A DNA stretch of 64,000 nt. Source: Mycolicibacterium sp. 018/SC-01/001. Its GTDB lineage: Bacteria > Actinomycetota > Actinomycetes > Mycobacteriales > Mycobacteriaceae. The notes under the pieces were generated by a model. That model was given only the letters and a program-made list of their open reading frames with translations, was not told the DNA's origin and did not search any database. This document shows positions 10,403-18,441 of the stretch, piece after piece. The stretch's first letter is position 1. The number at the start of each line of letters is the position of its first letter. The stretch lies in assembly GCF_007096635.1 (NCBI RefSeq), contig NZ_VKAA01000008.1:159180-223179 (forward strand), in the 5' to 3' direction. The translations under genes were made by a program, and so were the position numbers.

Positions 10403-10941
10403 TTCGGGAAGTCCAGCGGCACCTGCAACGTCGTGATCGTCGCCGCCAAGCCGTCGTACTGCGCGGCGAGCATGCAGAACTCGATCAGTTGGGGTTTGGT
10501 CAGATGCGTCGCCAGTTGCGCCCAGGTCTGCTGCGAGACACTGCGCGTGATCACGAACTCGTCGGTGGCGGTGATGAGGATGCGCTGGCGGTCGGTCAGC
10601 CCCTCGGCATCCGGCCCCTCGAAGATCCGGGCCTGGGTCTGCTGGTCGACACCCCGGGTACGGGCCAGCCTGCGGTGCTGCTGGAGTTCGTACTCGCAGT
10701 CCCGGAGATGACCCACGCGCAGGATGACCAGCTCGGCGTCACGTCCCGGGAGTTTGCTCAGCGCGCCGAGCAGGGCTGCGCTGTAGGGCAGCCACAGGAG
10801 GAACAGGATGCGGTGCTGTCCCAGCACGTTGAACAGCGTGAATCGGGGCGCCCGGATGACGCGGGCGCCCACCTTGGCGATCACCCAGTTGAGCGGCCCG
10901 AGCTCCTTGAAGCCGCCGGGGGCGATGTGTCCAGCACTCAT
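10399..10941 (-). CDS. carboxymuconolactone decarboxylase / AhpD-like protein (Rv0464c type)
   Basis: 180 residues, all in one CMD/AhpD-like helical domain. The family motif is LRDCEYELQQH; there is a single Cys at the active-site position rather than the CxxC pair of true AhpD, so peroxidase activity is uncertain. Its ATG overlaps the ramB stop by 4 bases (ATGA) and its own stop overlaps the TTG of the PPDK-like gene, a tightly coupled three-gene operon. The gene beside ramB is the same in M. tuberculosis as I recall it. Specific substrate unknown. Confidence 0.85.
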   Translation of the reverse strand: MSAGHIAPGGFKELGPLNWVIAKVGARVIRAPRFTLFNVLGQHRILFLLWLPYSAALLGALSKLPGRDAELVILRVGHLRDCEYELQQHRRLARTRGVDQQTQARIFEGPDAEGLTDRQRILITATDEFVITRSVSQQTWAQLATHLTKPQLIEFCMLAAQYDGLAATITTLQVPLDFPN

Positions 10942-12380
10942 TGCTGCCTCACCAGGTACGGGGACACCGTGGAGCGGTGTTCGTCGATGTCGAGTGCGCG
11001 GCCGAGCGCGGGGAAGGCCCGCTGAGGGCAGTTGTCCCTCTCACAGACGCGGCATCCGGCGCCGATGGGCGTCGCTGAAACCTTGGGGTCACCACTGAGG
11101 TCGAGGCCTTCCGAGTAGACCAGCCGATGCGCGTGCCGCAGTTCGCAGCCCAGGCCGATCGCGAACGTCTTACCCGGCTGACCATAGCGCGACGCACGCC
11201 GCTCCACCGTGCGCGCCACCCATAGGTAGGACCGGCCGTCGGGCATCTCGGCCACCTGCACGCTGATCTTGCCGGGGTAGGCGAACGTCTCGTAGACGTT
11301 CCACAGCGGGCAGGTACCGCCGCTCGAGGAGAAGTGAAAACCCGTGGCGGACTGCCGTTTCGACATGTTGCCGGCACGGTCGACGCGCACGAACGAGAAC
11401 GGGACACCACGCATCGAGGGTCGCTGCAGCGTGGACAGCCGATGACAGATCGTCTCGTAACTCGTCGAGTAGTAGGCGGAGAGTCGCTCGACGTCGTATT
11501 TGAACGTCTCTGCGACGTTGTGGAATTGGGCGTAGGGGAGCACGGTCGCGGCCGCGAAGTAGTTGGCGAGCCCGAGCCTGGCCAGGCGGCGGGACTCGTC
11601 GCTGGTGAAGTGACCCTCCTCGGTCAGCTTGTCGATCAGGTCGCCGTATTCGAGGTAGGCGAGTTCGGCGGCCATCCGGAACACCCGCTGCCCCATCGAC
11701 AGGTGCGCGGTGATCTCCAGGGTCTTGGTCGCCGGGTCGAAGCGGTGCAGCACGCCTTCGCCGAGATCCTGGCGTCGGATGATGCGCACACCGTGCACGA
11801 ACCGCAGCCGGTCCGACAGGTCGCTGGCCAGCTCGCCGCGCTGCACCCGCATGCCAGCCGTCAGTTCTTCGGCGGCCGTGTCGAGTTCGTGCAGGTAGTT
11901 CTGCCGCTCGTAGAAGTAGTCGCGCACCTCCTCGTGCGGCATCGAGATCGATCCGGTGCCGCTCGCCCCCGGATTCACGGCGGCGACGTTGAACCGTCCT
12001 TCGGTGGCGGCGGCCAGCTGGGTCGTCGTCAATTGGTAGCGGCGGTGGAGGTTGACCATCGCGCGCGCGAGGTCGGGGTGCGCGGCCACCATCTCGGCGA
12101 CCTCCGTCGCTCCGACGTCGACGTCCAGATCACGGTCCATGAGGACTTCCCGCAGCTCGGCGATCAGGCGGGTGTCGTCCTGAGAGGCGAAGAACGTCGC
12201 GTCGACGCCGAACACCTCGGTGATGCGCAGTAGCACCGCCACCGTCAGCGGCCGCACGTCGTGCTCGATCTGGTTCAGGTAGCTGGGGGAGATGTCCAGC
12301 ATCTGGGCCAGCGCCGCCTGGCTGAAACCGCGCTCGTTGCGGAGCTGGCGAACGCGCGCTCCCACGTATGTCTTGGCCAC
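10938..12380 (-). CDS. ramB: transcriptional regulator RamB, short-chain fatty acyl/acetate metabolism
   Basis: 480 residues, as expected for RamB (M. tuberculosis Rv0465c about 474). An N-terminal XRE-type helix-turn-helix lies at about residues 8-62 (VRQLRNERGFSQAALAQML, ISPSYLNQIEHD). It is followed by a zinc-peptidase-like (IrrE) and ligand region containing the conserved Cys-rich end (GAGCRVCERDNCPQRAFP). RamB controls the glyoxylate cycle gene icl and its own gene; icl lies divergently 1.1 kb away and sequences like the RamB box occur in front of it (13342-13389). The start is a GTG at 12380 and the gene is divergent from the thioesterase gene, with 78 bases between them. Confidence 0.93.
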   Translation of the reverse strand: MAKTYVGARVRQLRNERGFSQAALAQMLDISPSYLNQIEHDVRPLTVAVLLRITEVFGVDATFFASQDDTRLIAELREVLMDRDLDVDVGATEVAEMVAAHPDLARAMVNLHRRYQLTTTQLAAATEGRFNVAAVNPGASGTGSISMPHEEVRDYFYERQNYLHELDTAAEELTAGMRVQRGELASDLSDRLRFVHGVRIIRRQDLGEGVLHRFDPATKTLEITAHLSMGQRVFRMAAELAYLEYGDLIDKLTEEGHFTSDESRRLARLGLANYFAAATVLPYAQFHNVAETFKYDVERLSAYYSTSYETICHRLSTLQRPSMRGVPFSFVRVDRAGNMSKRQSATGFHFSSSGGTCPLWNVYETFAYPGKISVQVAEMPDGRSYLWVARTVERRASRYGQPGKTFAIGLGCELRHAHRLVYSEGLDLSGDPKVSATPIGAGCRVCERDNCPQRAFPALGRALDIDEHRSTVSPYLVRQQ

Positions 12381-12458
12381 GTCGACCCAGCGTAGCCGCC
12401 TGTTAAGGGCTTCTTCGCAGGATTGGCAGCGCCGGTGCGTGTGGCATCATCAGGTTCC

Positions 12459-13253
12459 GTGAGCTTGGCCAAGACGCTGATGCCGGTGCCCGACGGGCAC
12501 CCGGACGTATTCGACATCGAGTGGCCGTTGCGCGTGGCCGACGTCGATCGTGAAGGCCGGCTGAAGTTCGACGCGGCGACCAGGCACATCCAGGACATCG
12601 GCACCGATCAGCTGCGGGAGATGGGTTACGAGGAGACCCACCCGCTGTGGATCGTGCGCCGGACGATGATCGACATGATCGAGCCGATCGTGTTCAAGGA
12701 CATCCTGCGGTTGCGGCGCTGGTGCTCGGGCACGTCGAACCGGTGGTGCGAGATGCGGGTGCGGATCGAGGGGCGCAAGGGCGGGCTCGTCGAGTCCGAG
12801 GCGTTCTGGATCAACATCAACCGCGAGACGCAGGGGCCGGCGCGGATCGCCGACGACTTCATCGAGGGGTTGCGCCGGACGACGAGCGAGGGCCGGTTGC
12901 GATGGAAGGCGTACCTGACGGCGGGGTCGCGTCAGGACGCCGAACAGATCCGCGACTTTCCGGTGCGGGTGAGCGACATCGACATCTTCGACCACATGAA
13001 CAACTCGGTGTACTGGTCGGTGGTGGAGGACTACCTGAACGCTCACCCCGAACTGATGCGGGTACCGCTGCGGGTGACAATCGAACACGATCTGCCGGTG
13101 GCCCTCGGCGACAAATTGGAGATCCTGCAGCACACGTATCCGGCCGGATCGACGGACAAGTTCGGCCCGGAGCTCGCCGATCGGAGTGTTACAACGCTCA
13201 CATATGCGGTCGGCGATGAGGTCAAAGCGGTCGCCGCGATCTTCCCGCTCTGA
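12459..13253 (+). CDS. acyl-ACP thioesterase family protein (Rv0466 type)
   Basis: 264 residues, the same length as Rv0466 as I recall it. Two hot-dog folds of the acyl-ACP thioesterase family are visible: one around residues 15-140 (RVADVDREGRLKFDAATRHIQDI) and one around 160-260 (VSDIDIFDHMNNSVYWSVVEDYL). The DHMNN motif is the family's catalytic Asn/His region. It would release fatty acids from acyl-ACP. The GTG at 12459 is preferred over an earlier GTG in frame because the extra residues have no family resemblance. It stands alone between ramB and icl, a place conserved in mycobacteria. Confidence 0.88.
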   Translation: MSLAKTLMPVPDGHPDVFDIEWPLRVADVDREGRLKFDAATRHIQDIGTDQLREMGYEETHPLWIVRRTMIDMIEPIVFKDILRLRRWCSGTSNRWCEMRVRIEGRKGGLVESEAFWININRETQGPARIADDFIEGLRRTTSEGRLRWKAYLTAGSRQDAEQIRDFPVRVSDIDIFDHMNNSVYWSVVEDYLNAHPELMRVPLRVTIEHDLPVALGDKLEILQHTYPAGSTDKFGPELADRSVTTLTYAVGDEVKAVAAIFPL

Positions 13254-13491
13254 ATCGCTCCACCAAACAGTACGGGCGTACTGACCTGCGACGATCTGTT
13301 ACCGCCGGGTAACTTCTGAACCGGTTCAGCTGTGTCGAGCCTTCGCAAAATTAGCAACATCCCGCGGCTCGTTGGCGAAAGTTTACAAGCTAAACGGGTG
13401 GACCTGCGGTTATGCCGTGATGCATCCTCGTCTTAGCAGTCCGGTGAATTCACCGGGACGTTAACAACAGTTTGAAGGAGTGGGTCACCTC
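13254..13491 (+). promoter_or_regulatory. icl control region with three perfect palindromes and two RamB-like boxes
   Basis: The 238 bases in front of icl hold three perfect dyads: CAGTAC-GGGC-GTACTG (13268-13283), GTTACC-GCCG-GGTAAC (13298-13313) and CTGAACCGGTTCAG (13316-13329). Further down AAAGTTTACAAG (13378-13389) matches the known RamB box AAAGTTTGCAAA at 10 of 12 positions, and TTCGCAAAATTA (13342-13353) matches its reverse complement at 9 of 12. The boxes are seen directly; that RamB binds them is inferred from the family. Binding factors for the palindromes are unknown; the third has the AAC-NN-GTT core used by KstR-like regulators. Confidence 0.6.
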
Positions 13492-14784
13492 ATGACCAAG
13501 TCGACCGTGGGCACGCCGAAGTCCCCCGAACAGATCCAGCACGACTGGGACCACAACCCCCGCTGGAAGGGCATCACCCGCACCTACACGCCCAAGGACG
13601 TCGTCGCCCTGCAGGGCACGGTCGTCGAAGAGGCGACCCTGGCCCGCCGCGGCGCCGAGGTGCTGTGGGAGCAGCTGCACGAGATGGACTTCGTGAACTC
13701 GCTCGGCGCCCTGACCGGCAACATGGCCGTGCAGCAGGTGCGCGCCGGCCTCAAGGCCATCTACCTGTCCGGGTGGCAGGTCGCCGGTGATGCGAACCTC
13801 TCCGGTCACACCTACCCCGACCAGAGCCTCTACCCGGCCAACTCGGTGCCGCAGGTCATCCGCCGCATCAACAACGCGCTGCTGCGCGCCGACGAGATCG
13901 CCAAGGTCGAGGGTGACACCTCGGTGGAGAACTGGCTGGCCCCGATCGTCGCCGACGGTGAGGCCGGCTTCGGTGGCGCGCTGAACGTCTACGAGCTGCA
14001 GAAGGCGATGATCGCCGCCGGTGTCGCCGGGTCGCACTGGGAGGACCAGCTGGCCTCGGAGAAGAAGTGCGGCCACCTCGGTGGCAAGGTGCTGATCCCC
14101 ACCCAGCAGCACATCCGCACCCTGACTTCGGCCCGCCTCGCGGCCGACGTCGCCGACGTCCCGACCGTCGTCATCGCCCGTACCGATGCCGAGGCGGCGA
14201 CGCTGATCACCTCCGACGTCGACGAGCGCGACCAGCCGTTCATCACCGGTGACCGCACCGCCGAGGGCTTCTACCGCGTCAAGAACGGTCTCGAGCCCTG
14301 CATCGCGCGCGCCAAGGCCTACGCGCCGTACTCCGACCTCATCTGGATGGAGACCGGCACGCCGGACCTGGAGCTGGCCAAGAAGTTCGCCGAGGGTGTC
14401 AAGAGCGAGTTCCCGGACCAGATGCTGGCCTACAACTGCTCGCCGTCGTTCAACTGGAAGCAGCACCTCGACGACGACACGATCGCCAAGTTCCAGCGCG
14501 AGCTGGGCGCGATGGGCTTCAAGTTCCAGTTCATCACCCTCGCCGGCTTCCACGCCCTCAACTACTCGATGTTCGATCTGGCCTACGGCTACGCCCGCAA
14601 CCAGATGAGCGCCTACGTCGAGCTGCAGGAGCGCGAGTTCGCCGCCGAGAGCCGTGGTTACACCGCGACCAAGCACCAGCGCGAGGTCGGCGCCGGCTAC
14701 TTCGACCGGATCGCCACCACCGTGGACCCGACCAGCTCGACCACCGCGCTCGCGGGCTCGACCGAAGAGGGCCAGTTCCACTGA
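13492..14784 (+). CDS. icl: isocitrate lyase, glyoxylate cycle
   Basis: 430 residues (Icl1 of M. tuberculosis about 428). It splits isocitrate into glyoxylate and succinate so that acetyl-CoA from acetate or fatty acids can build biomass. The catalytic-loop signature KKCGH is present at about residue 190 ([15 protein letters not shown]), with the substrate and metal regions [10 protein letters not shown] and NCSPSFNWK. Start: ATG at 13492 with GAAGGAG (13474-13480) 11 bases before; a GTG 12 bases upstream lies too close to that site. Strong codon bias (almost only G/C-ending codons) indicates high expression. A strong terminator follows at 14859. Confidence 0.98.
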   Translation: MTKSTVGTPKSPEQIQHDWDHNPRWKGITRTYTPKDVVALQGTVVEEATLARRGAEVLWEQLHEMDFVNSLGALTGNMAVQQVRAGLKAIYLSGWQVAGDANLSGHTYPDQSLYPANSVPQVIRRINNALLRADEIAKVEGDTSVENWLAPIVADGEAGFGGALNVYELQKAMIAAGVAGSHWEDQLASEKKCGHLGGKVLIPTQQHIRTLTSARLAADVADVPTVVIARTDAEAATLITSDVDERDQPFITGDRTAEGFYRVKNGLEPCIARAKAYAPYSDLIWMETGTPDLELAKKFAEGVKSEFPDQMLAYNCSPSFNWKQHLDDDTIAKFQRELGAMGFKFQFITLAGFHALNYSMFDLAYGYARNQMSAYVELQEREFAAESRGYTATKHQREVGAGYFDRIATTVDPTSSTTALAGSTEEGQFH

Positions 14785-14858
14785 CGATGCGCGGCCCCCA
14801 GGCCGCGAGGAGGAAGTGGAACCGATGAGCCGGAGCCACTGAGAATCGCTGTTGATAA

Positions 14859-14901
14859 CGTCAGGCCCCGTCCGAATCTCGGGCGGGGCCTGACGCTTTT
14901 C
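14859..14901 (+). terminator. intrinsic terminator after icl
   Basis: A 12-bp perfect stem CGTCAGGCCCCG (14859-14870) pairs with 14884-14895 and is prolonged by a G-U pair and four more pairs to a 3-base loop (14876-14878), 17 pairs in all. It is followed by CTTTTC. This is one of the few canonical stem-plus-T terminators in the window, and it separates icl from fadB2. Confidence 0.9.
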
Positions 14902-14912
14902 GAGGAGAGCTA

Positions 14913-15767
14913 GTGAGCATTGAACGTGTGGGCGTCGTCGGCGCCGGGCAGATGGGCGGCGGCATCGCCGAGGTGTGTGCCAAATCCGGCGCGCACGTCG
15001 TGGTCTACGAGCCCACGCAGGAGTTGGTCGAGGCCGGTCGGGCCCGGATCACCGCGTCGCTGGAACGGGCCAAGGCCAAGGGCAAGCTGGCGGCCGACGA
15101 TTTCGAGATCACGCAGGCGCGCCTCGTCTACACCAGCGACCTCGCCGACCTGGCCGACCGCCAGCTGGTGATCGAGGCGATCGTCGAGAACGAGGCCGTC
15201 AAGGCCAAGGTCTTCGCTCAGCTCGACGAGATCGTCACCGACCCCGACGCGGTGCTGGCGTCGAACACCTCGAGCATCCCGATCATGAAAATCGCTGCGG
15301 CGACCAAGAATCCGAGCCGCGTGCTGGGGCTGCACTTCTTCAACCCGGTGCCGGTTCTCCCGCTGGTCGAGGTGATCAACACGCTGGTGACCTCCGACGA
15401 GGCGATCGCGCGGGTGGAGAAGTTCGCCGGGGAGACGCTGGGCAAGAAGGTGGTTCGCTGCGGTGACCGCTCGGGTTTCATCGTCAACGCCCTGCTGGTG
15501 CCGTACCTGCTGTCGGCGATCCGGATGGCCGAGGCCGGGGTGGCCAGCGTCGAGGACATCGACACCGCCGTCGTCGCGGGGCTCTCGCACCCGATGGGCC
15601 CGCTGCGATTGAGCGACCTGATCGGTCTGGACACGATGAAGCTGATCGCGGACTCGATGTACGACGAGTACAAGGACGCGCACTACGCGCCACCGCCGCT
15701 GCTGCAGCGGATGGTGGAGGCCGGGCAGCTGGGCAAGAAGACGGGCCAGGGCTTCTACACCTACTGA
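14913..15767 (+). CDS. fadB2: 3-hydroxybutyryl-CoA dehydrogenase
   Basis: 284 residues, full length for the single-function 3-hydroxyacyl-CoA dehydrogenase family. The NAD loop is GVVGAGQMGGGIAEV at residues about 6-20. The catalytic His lies in LGLHFFNPVPVLPLVEV, and the C-terminal helical domain begins near GFIVNALLVPYL. It oxidises 3-hydroxybutyryl-CoA (or reduces acetoacetyl-CoA), so it serves short-chain fatty acid use next to icl. Start GTG at 14913 with GAGGAGAG at 14902-14909. The order icl-fadB2 is conserved in mycobacteria. Confidence 0.95.
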   Translation: MSIERVGVVGAGQMGGGIAEVCAKSGAHVVVYEPTQELVEAGRARITASLERAKAKGKLAADDFEITQARLVYTSDLADLADRQLVIEAIVENEAVKAKVFAQLDEIVTDPDAVLASNTSSIPIMKIAAATKNPSRVLGLHFFNPVPVLPLVEVINTLVTSDEAIARVEKFAGETLGKKVVRCGDRSGFIVNALLVPYLLSAIRMAEAGVASVEDIDTAVVAGLSHPMGPLRLSDLIGLDTMKLIADSMYDEYKDAHYAPPPLLQRMVEAGQLGKKTGQGFYTY

Positions 15768-15771
15768 CCGC

Positions 15772-15829
15772 CGCGCCGAGTGCACGCTTTCTGACGAGTT
15801 CTCCCGCTTTTTCCGTCACAAACCGTGCA
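15772..15829. repeat. left inverted repeat of a 1-kb endonuclease-gene unit
   Basis: 58 bases starting CGCGCCGAGTGCACGCTTT and ending CGTCACAAACCGTGCA. Its reverse complement recurs at 16713-16769: the first 19 and last 16 bases are identical and the middle differs by small changes. The repeat is itself an imperfect hairpin: TGCACGCTTTCTGACG at its left pairs with CGTCACAAACCGTGCA at its right, 14 of 16 positions. It begins 5 bases after the fadB2 stop. No target duplication is visible at the outer edges. Confidence 0.85.
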
Positions 15830-15886
15830 GTCGGGAACCGGGCGAGTGCCCTGTGCGCCTAACCAGGTGTGGGGGACATCATCATC

Positions 15887-16726
15887 GTGGGCTCCGAGGC
15901 GCTTGCTGCAGGCTCGGTGACTCGCCAGGATCTGCGGCGCCGGTACGTGAAGCTGCATCACAACGTCTATGCACCCAACGGTTTCGCACTGACTGCGCGC
16001 GACCGTGCCTATGCAGCCTGGCTGTGGTCCCGCCGCAGCGCCACACTCGCCGGACTGTCGGCTGCAGCGATGCACGGCTCCCGATGGCTACCCGCCGAAG
16101 GCCCGGCCGAGCTCACCCGCGTGCGATGCGGAAGCCCGCCAGGCATCGCGATCCACCGTGAAGTCCTCCGCGACGACGAAACCTGTCTCGTGCAGAGCAT
16201 CGACTGCACGACCGTGGCACGCACGATCTTCGACATCGGTCGTCGAATCCCGAGCGACGAGGCGGTGATTCGCATCGACGCGCTTCTCAACGCCACCCGC
16301 ATTCCGGTCGACGACGTGGCCGTCGTCGCGTCCCGTCATCCCGGCGCACGTGGAATCCGCCGACTGCGGCAGGTCATGGCACTCGTCGACGGGGGCGCCG
16401 AGTCTCCGCAGGAAAGTCGGCTGCGCCTGATACTCCTGCGGGCGGGCCTGCCCCGGCCGCGAACTCAGGTGCCGATCATCGGTGACGCCGGCCGGGTGAT
16501 CCGCCGTATCGACATCGGCTGGCCCGAGTACGGCGTCGGGGTGGAGTACGACGGCGAGCACCACTGGACGGACCCTCGAACTCACGCCGAGGACATCAAC
16601 CGCTTGGAATTCCTCGCCGCGCGCGGCTGGGCGATCGTTCGGGTCAGCGGGCGACACATGGGCGATCCTGCCGCCGTCGTCGCGCGGGTGAGGGCGGCGC
16701 TTCTCCCGCGAATGCACGGTTTGTGA
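15887..16726 (+). CDS. AbiEi-like N-terminus plus DUF559/Vsr-type endonuclease-like protein inside inverted repeats
   Basis: 279 residues. Residues about 5-60 (LAAGSVTRQDLRRRYVKLHHNVYAP) resemble the wing-helix start of AbiEi-type proteins. The C-terminal about 100 residues resemble DUF559/very-short-patch-repair nucleases: RRIDIGWPEYGVGVEYDG, EHHW, then RLEFLAARGWAIVRVSG. The Asp/Glu pair in the first segment is a candidate metal site. Start: GTG at 15887 with GGGGGA 10 bases before; GTG 15869 is an alternative that adds 6 residues. The last four codons and the stop lie inside the right inverted repeat. Many actinobacteria carry such genes singly. DNA binding or cutting is inferred from the fold; a toxin-antitoxin role is possible but no partner gene is present. 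Confidence 0.8.
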   Translation: MGSEALAAGSVTRQDLRRRYVKLHHNVYAPNGFALTARDRAYAAWLWSRRSATLAGLSAAAMHGSRWLPAEGPAELTRVRCGSPPGIAIHREVLRDDETCLVQSIDCTTVARTIFDIGRRIPSDEAVIRIDALLNATRIPVDDVAVVASRHPGARGIRRLRQVMALVDGGAESPQESRLRLILLRAGLPRPRTQVPIIGDAGRVIRRIDIGWPEYGVGVEYDGEHHWTDPRTHAEDINRLEFLAARGWAIVRVSGRHMGDPAAVVARVRAALLPRMHGL

Positions 16727-16769
16727 CGGGAAATGAGGGGAGAACGTCATAAAGCGTGCACTCGGCGCG
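16713..16769. repeat. right inverted repeat of the endonuclease-gene unit
   Basis: 57 bases starting TGCACGGTTTGTGACGGGAA and ending GTGCACTCGGCGCG, the inverted counterpart of 15772-15829. It covers the last codons and the stop of the DUF559 gene and ends 13 bases before the stop of the convergent ppk2 gene. It can fold on itself in the same way as the left copy, so it may also end transcription. Confidence 0.85.
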
Positions 16770-16782
16770 CGAGGCACCCAGC

Positions 16783-17649
16783 TCAGGCCTTCGCCAGCCT
16801 CTTCTTCTCCGCGGCCACGTCGAAGTCCGGCGGCGGCCACGACATGTTCAGGCCCTTGAGCGCCTCGATCATCAACTCGGTGATCGCCAGCCGGCTGTAC
16901 CACTTCCTGTTGCACGGGACCACATGCCAGGGCGCGTAGTCCGTCGACGTCCGCTCCAGCATCGCCTGGTAGGCCTCCTGGTACGCCGGCCACTTCAACC
17001 GCTCGTCGATGTCAGCGGGGTTGTACTTCCAGTACTTGTCCGGCCGCTCGAGGCGTTCGGCAAGCCGCTTCTTCTGCTCGTCCAGCGAGACGAACATCGC
17101 GACCTTCACCAACCGCATCCCGCCGTCGACCAGTTCCCGCTCGAACGCATTGATCTCGTCGTAGCGCGGCTCCCAGACCTCCGGCGGCACCAGGTCGTGC
17201 ACGCGCACGATCAGCACGTCCTCGTAGTGGGAGCGGTCGAACACCCCGATGTGGCCCGCGGTCGGCAGCGCGTTGCGAATCCGCCACAGGTAGTGGTGCG
17301 ACAGCTCCTCGGCGGTCGGCTTGCCGAAGCTGCGGTACTGGACCCCCTGCGGATTGCAGCCGCCCACAACGTGTTTGACGATGCCACCCTTGCCTGCGGT
17401 GTCCATGCCCTGCAGCACCAGCAGCACCGACCGGGTGTCACCCGAGCGGCTGTTGGCGTACAGCATCTCCTGCAGTTCGGCGAACCGGACGTTGCGCTCC
17501 TCCTGCAGCGTGGGCGCGTCCGACTTGGTCCCGCGGAACCCCGGCGTCGACTCCGCGTCGATGTCGGCCACCTGGTCACCGGGGGTGTAGCGCAACAGCG
17601 ACGACGGCTCGTGCGACCACAGTGACGGCAGATCGAGGGGTTCGTTCAC
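16783..17649 (-). CDS. PPK2-family polyphosphate kinase (polyphosphate:nucleotide phosphotransferase)
   Basis: 288 residues in one PPK2 domain. Walker A is LQGMDTAGKGG, Walker B is FDRSHYEDVL, and the lid region holds KKRLAERLERPDKYWK. The sequence resembles the class that phosphorylates AMP/ADP from polyphosphate rather than the Rv3232c type. Start: GTG at 17649, 5 bases after the tetR stop; an upstream TTG at 17661 in the same frame would overlap tetR and has no ribosome site. It is transcribed with the TetR gene. Which nucleotide is used cannot be read from the sequence. Confidence 0.9.
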   Translation of the reverse strand: MNEPLDLPSLWSHEPSSLLRYTPGDQVADIDAESTPGFRGTKSDAPTLQEERNVRFAELQEMLYANSRSGDTRSVLLVLQGMDTAGKGGIVKHVVGGCNPQGVQYRSFGKPTAEELSHHYLWRIRNALPTAGHIGVFDRSHYEDVLIVRVHDLVPPEVWEPRYDEINAFERELVDGGMRLVKVAMFVSLDEQKKRLAERLERPDKYWKYNPADIDERLKWPAYQEAYQAMLERTSTDYAPWHVVPCNRKWYSRLAITELMIEALKGLNMSWPPPDFDVAAEKKRLAKA

Positions 17650-17653
17650 CGGT

Positions 17654-18358
17654 CTAGTCAAGCAGTCTGGTCGGCAATTCCGGGGAGGGATGGGCTTCCG
17701 AGCGGAATCGCTCGAGCGACCCGCCCACCTCGACGATGCCGCACAGTGCGCTCCACGACAACATCGTCAGGTAGTCGATCAGCTCGTCGGCGCTCATCCG
17801 CGGATGCGACATCCACGAGTGCGTGGCGAGCTGGACGCCGCCGACGATGTGGTACGCCCACGGCTCGACCCCGCCGGTGTCCATGCCGACCGACACCATG
17901 CGCCTGCGCAGCATCACCGCGAGCATGCGGGCGATGATCCGCTCGGACTCGACGACCGCCTTGCTCTTGCTCGCCGAGTTGTTGGCCATGACGAACCGGT
18001 ACGGCTCCGGCTCGGCCGCCACCGTCGCCACGTAGACGCGGATGATCTCCCGCGTCAGCGCGTACCCGTCCAGGTTCGACGACAGCGCGGCCGCCATGTT
18101 GGGGATCAGCGTCGTCTGGGCGAATCGCATCATCACCGCAGTGGTCAGGTCGTTCTTGTCGACGAAGTAGCGGTACAGCACGGTCTTGGAGACCCCGATG
18201 TCCGCGGCGATCTCGTCCATGCTGACGTTGCTGCCGAGGCGGCGAATGGCTTCCAGCGTGCCATCCACCAATTCGTTGCGGCGTTCGACCTTGTGCCGAT
18301 GCCAGCGCTTTTTGCGCCCATCGGTCTTGACCGCCACCGGGGGTGATTGTTGTGCCAC
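17654..18358 (-). CDS. TetR-family transcriptional regulator (Rv0472c type)
   Basis: 234 residues, the length of Rv0472c. The N-terminal helix-turn-helix reads SMDEIAADIGVSKTVLYRYFVDKNDL, preceded by a basic arm (GRKKRWHRHKVERR). The C-terminal ligand domain has no recognisable specificity. It is divergent from the DUF445 gene (84 bases apart) and the first gene of a pair with ppk2, so both neighbours are candidate targets. Start GTG at 18358. Confidence 0.92.
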   Translation of the reverse strand: MAQQSPPVAVKTDGRKKRWHRHKVERRNELVDGTLEAIRRLGSNVSMDEIAADIGVSKTVLYRYFVDKNDLTTAVMMRFAQTTLIPNMAAALSSNLDGYALTREIIRVYVATVAAEPEPYRFVMANNSASKSKAVVESERIIARMLAVMLRRRMVSVGMDTGGVEPWAYHIVGGVQLATHSWMSHPRMSADELIDYLTMLSWSALCGIVEVGGSLERFRSEAHPSPELPTRLLD

Positions 18359-18441
18359 GTTCGCGGTGATCCGTTCCTTCGTCCTCGTCGATAATACGGC
18401 GGTCGAGGGTTCGCGGTCGCCCGCGCTGGGAAGATGTAGGC

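Noticed and set aside
14825..14842. Five-codon ATG frame after GAGGAGGAAG, before the icl terminator
   Set aside because: Too short to be more than chance; no conserved codons that would suggest attenuation.
15887..16726. Toxin-antitoxin system
   Set aside because: The AbiEi-like start suggests it, but there is no AbiEii-type toxin gene; the inverted repeats explain the unit better.
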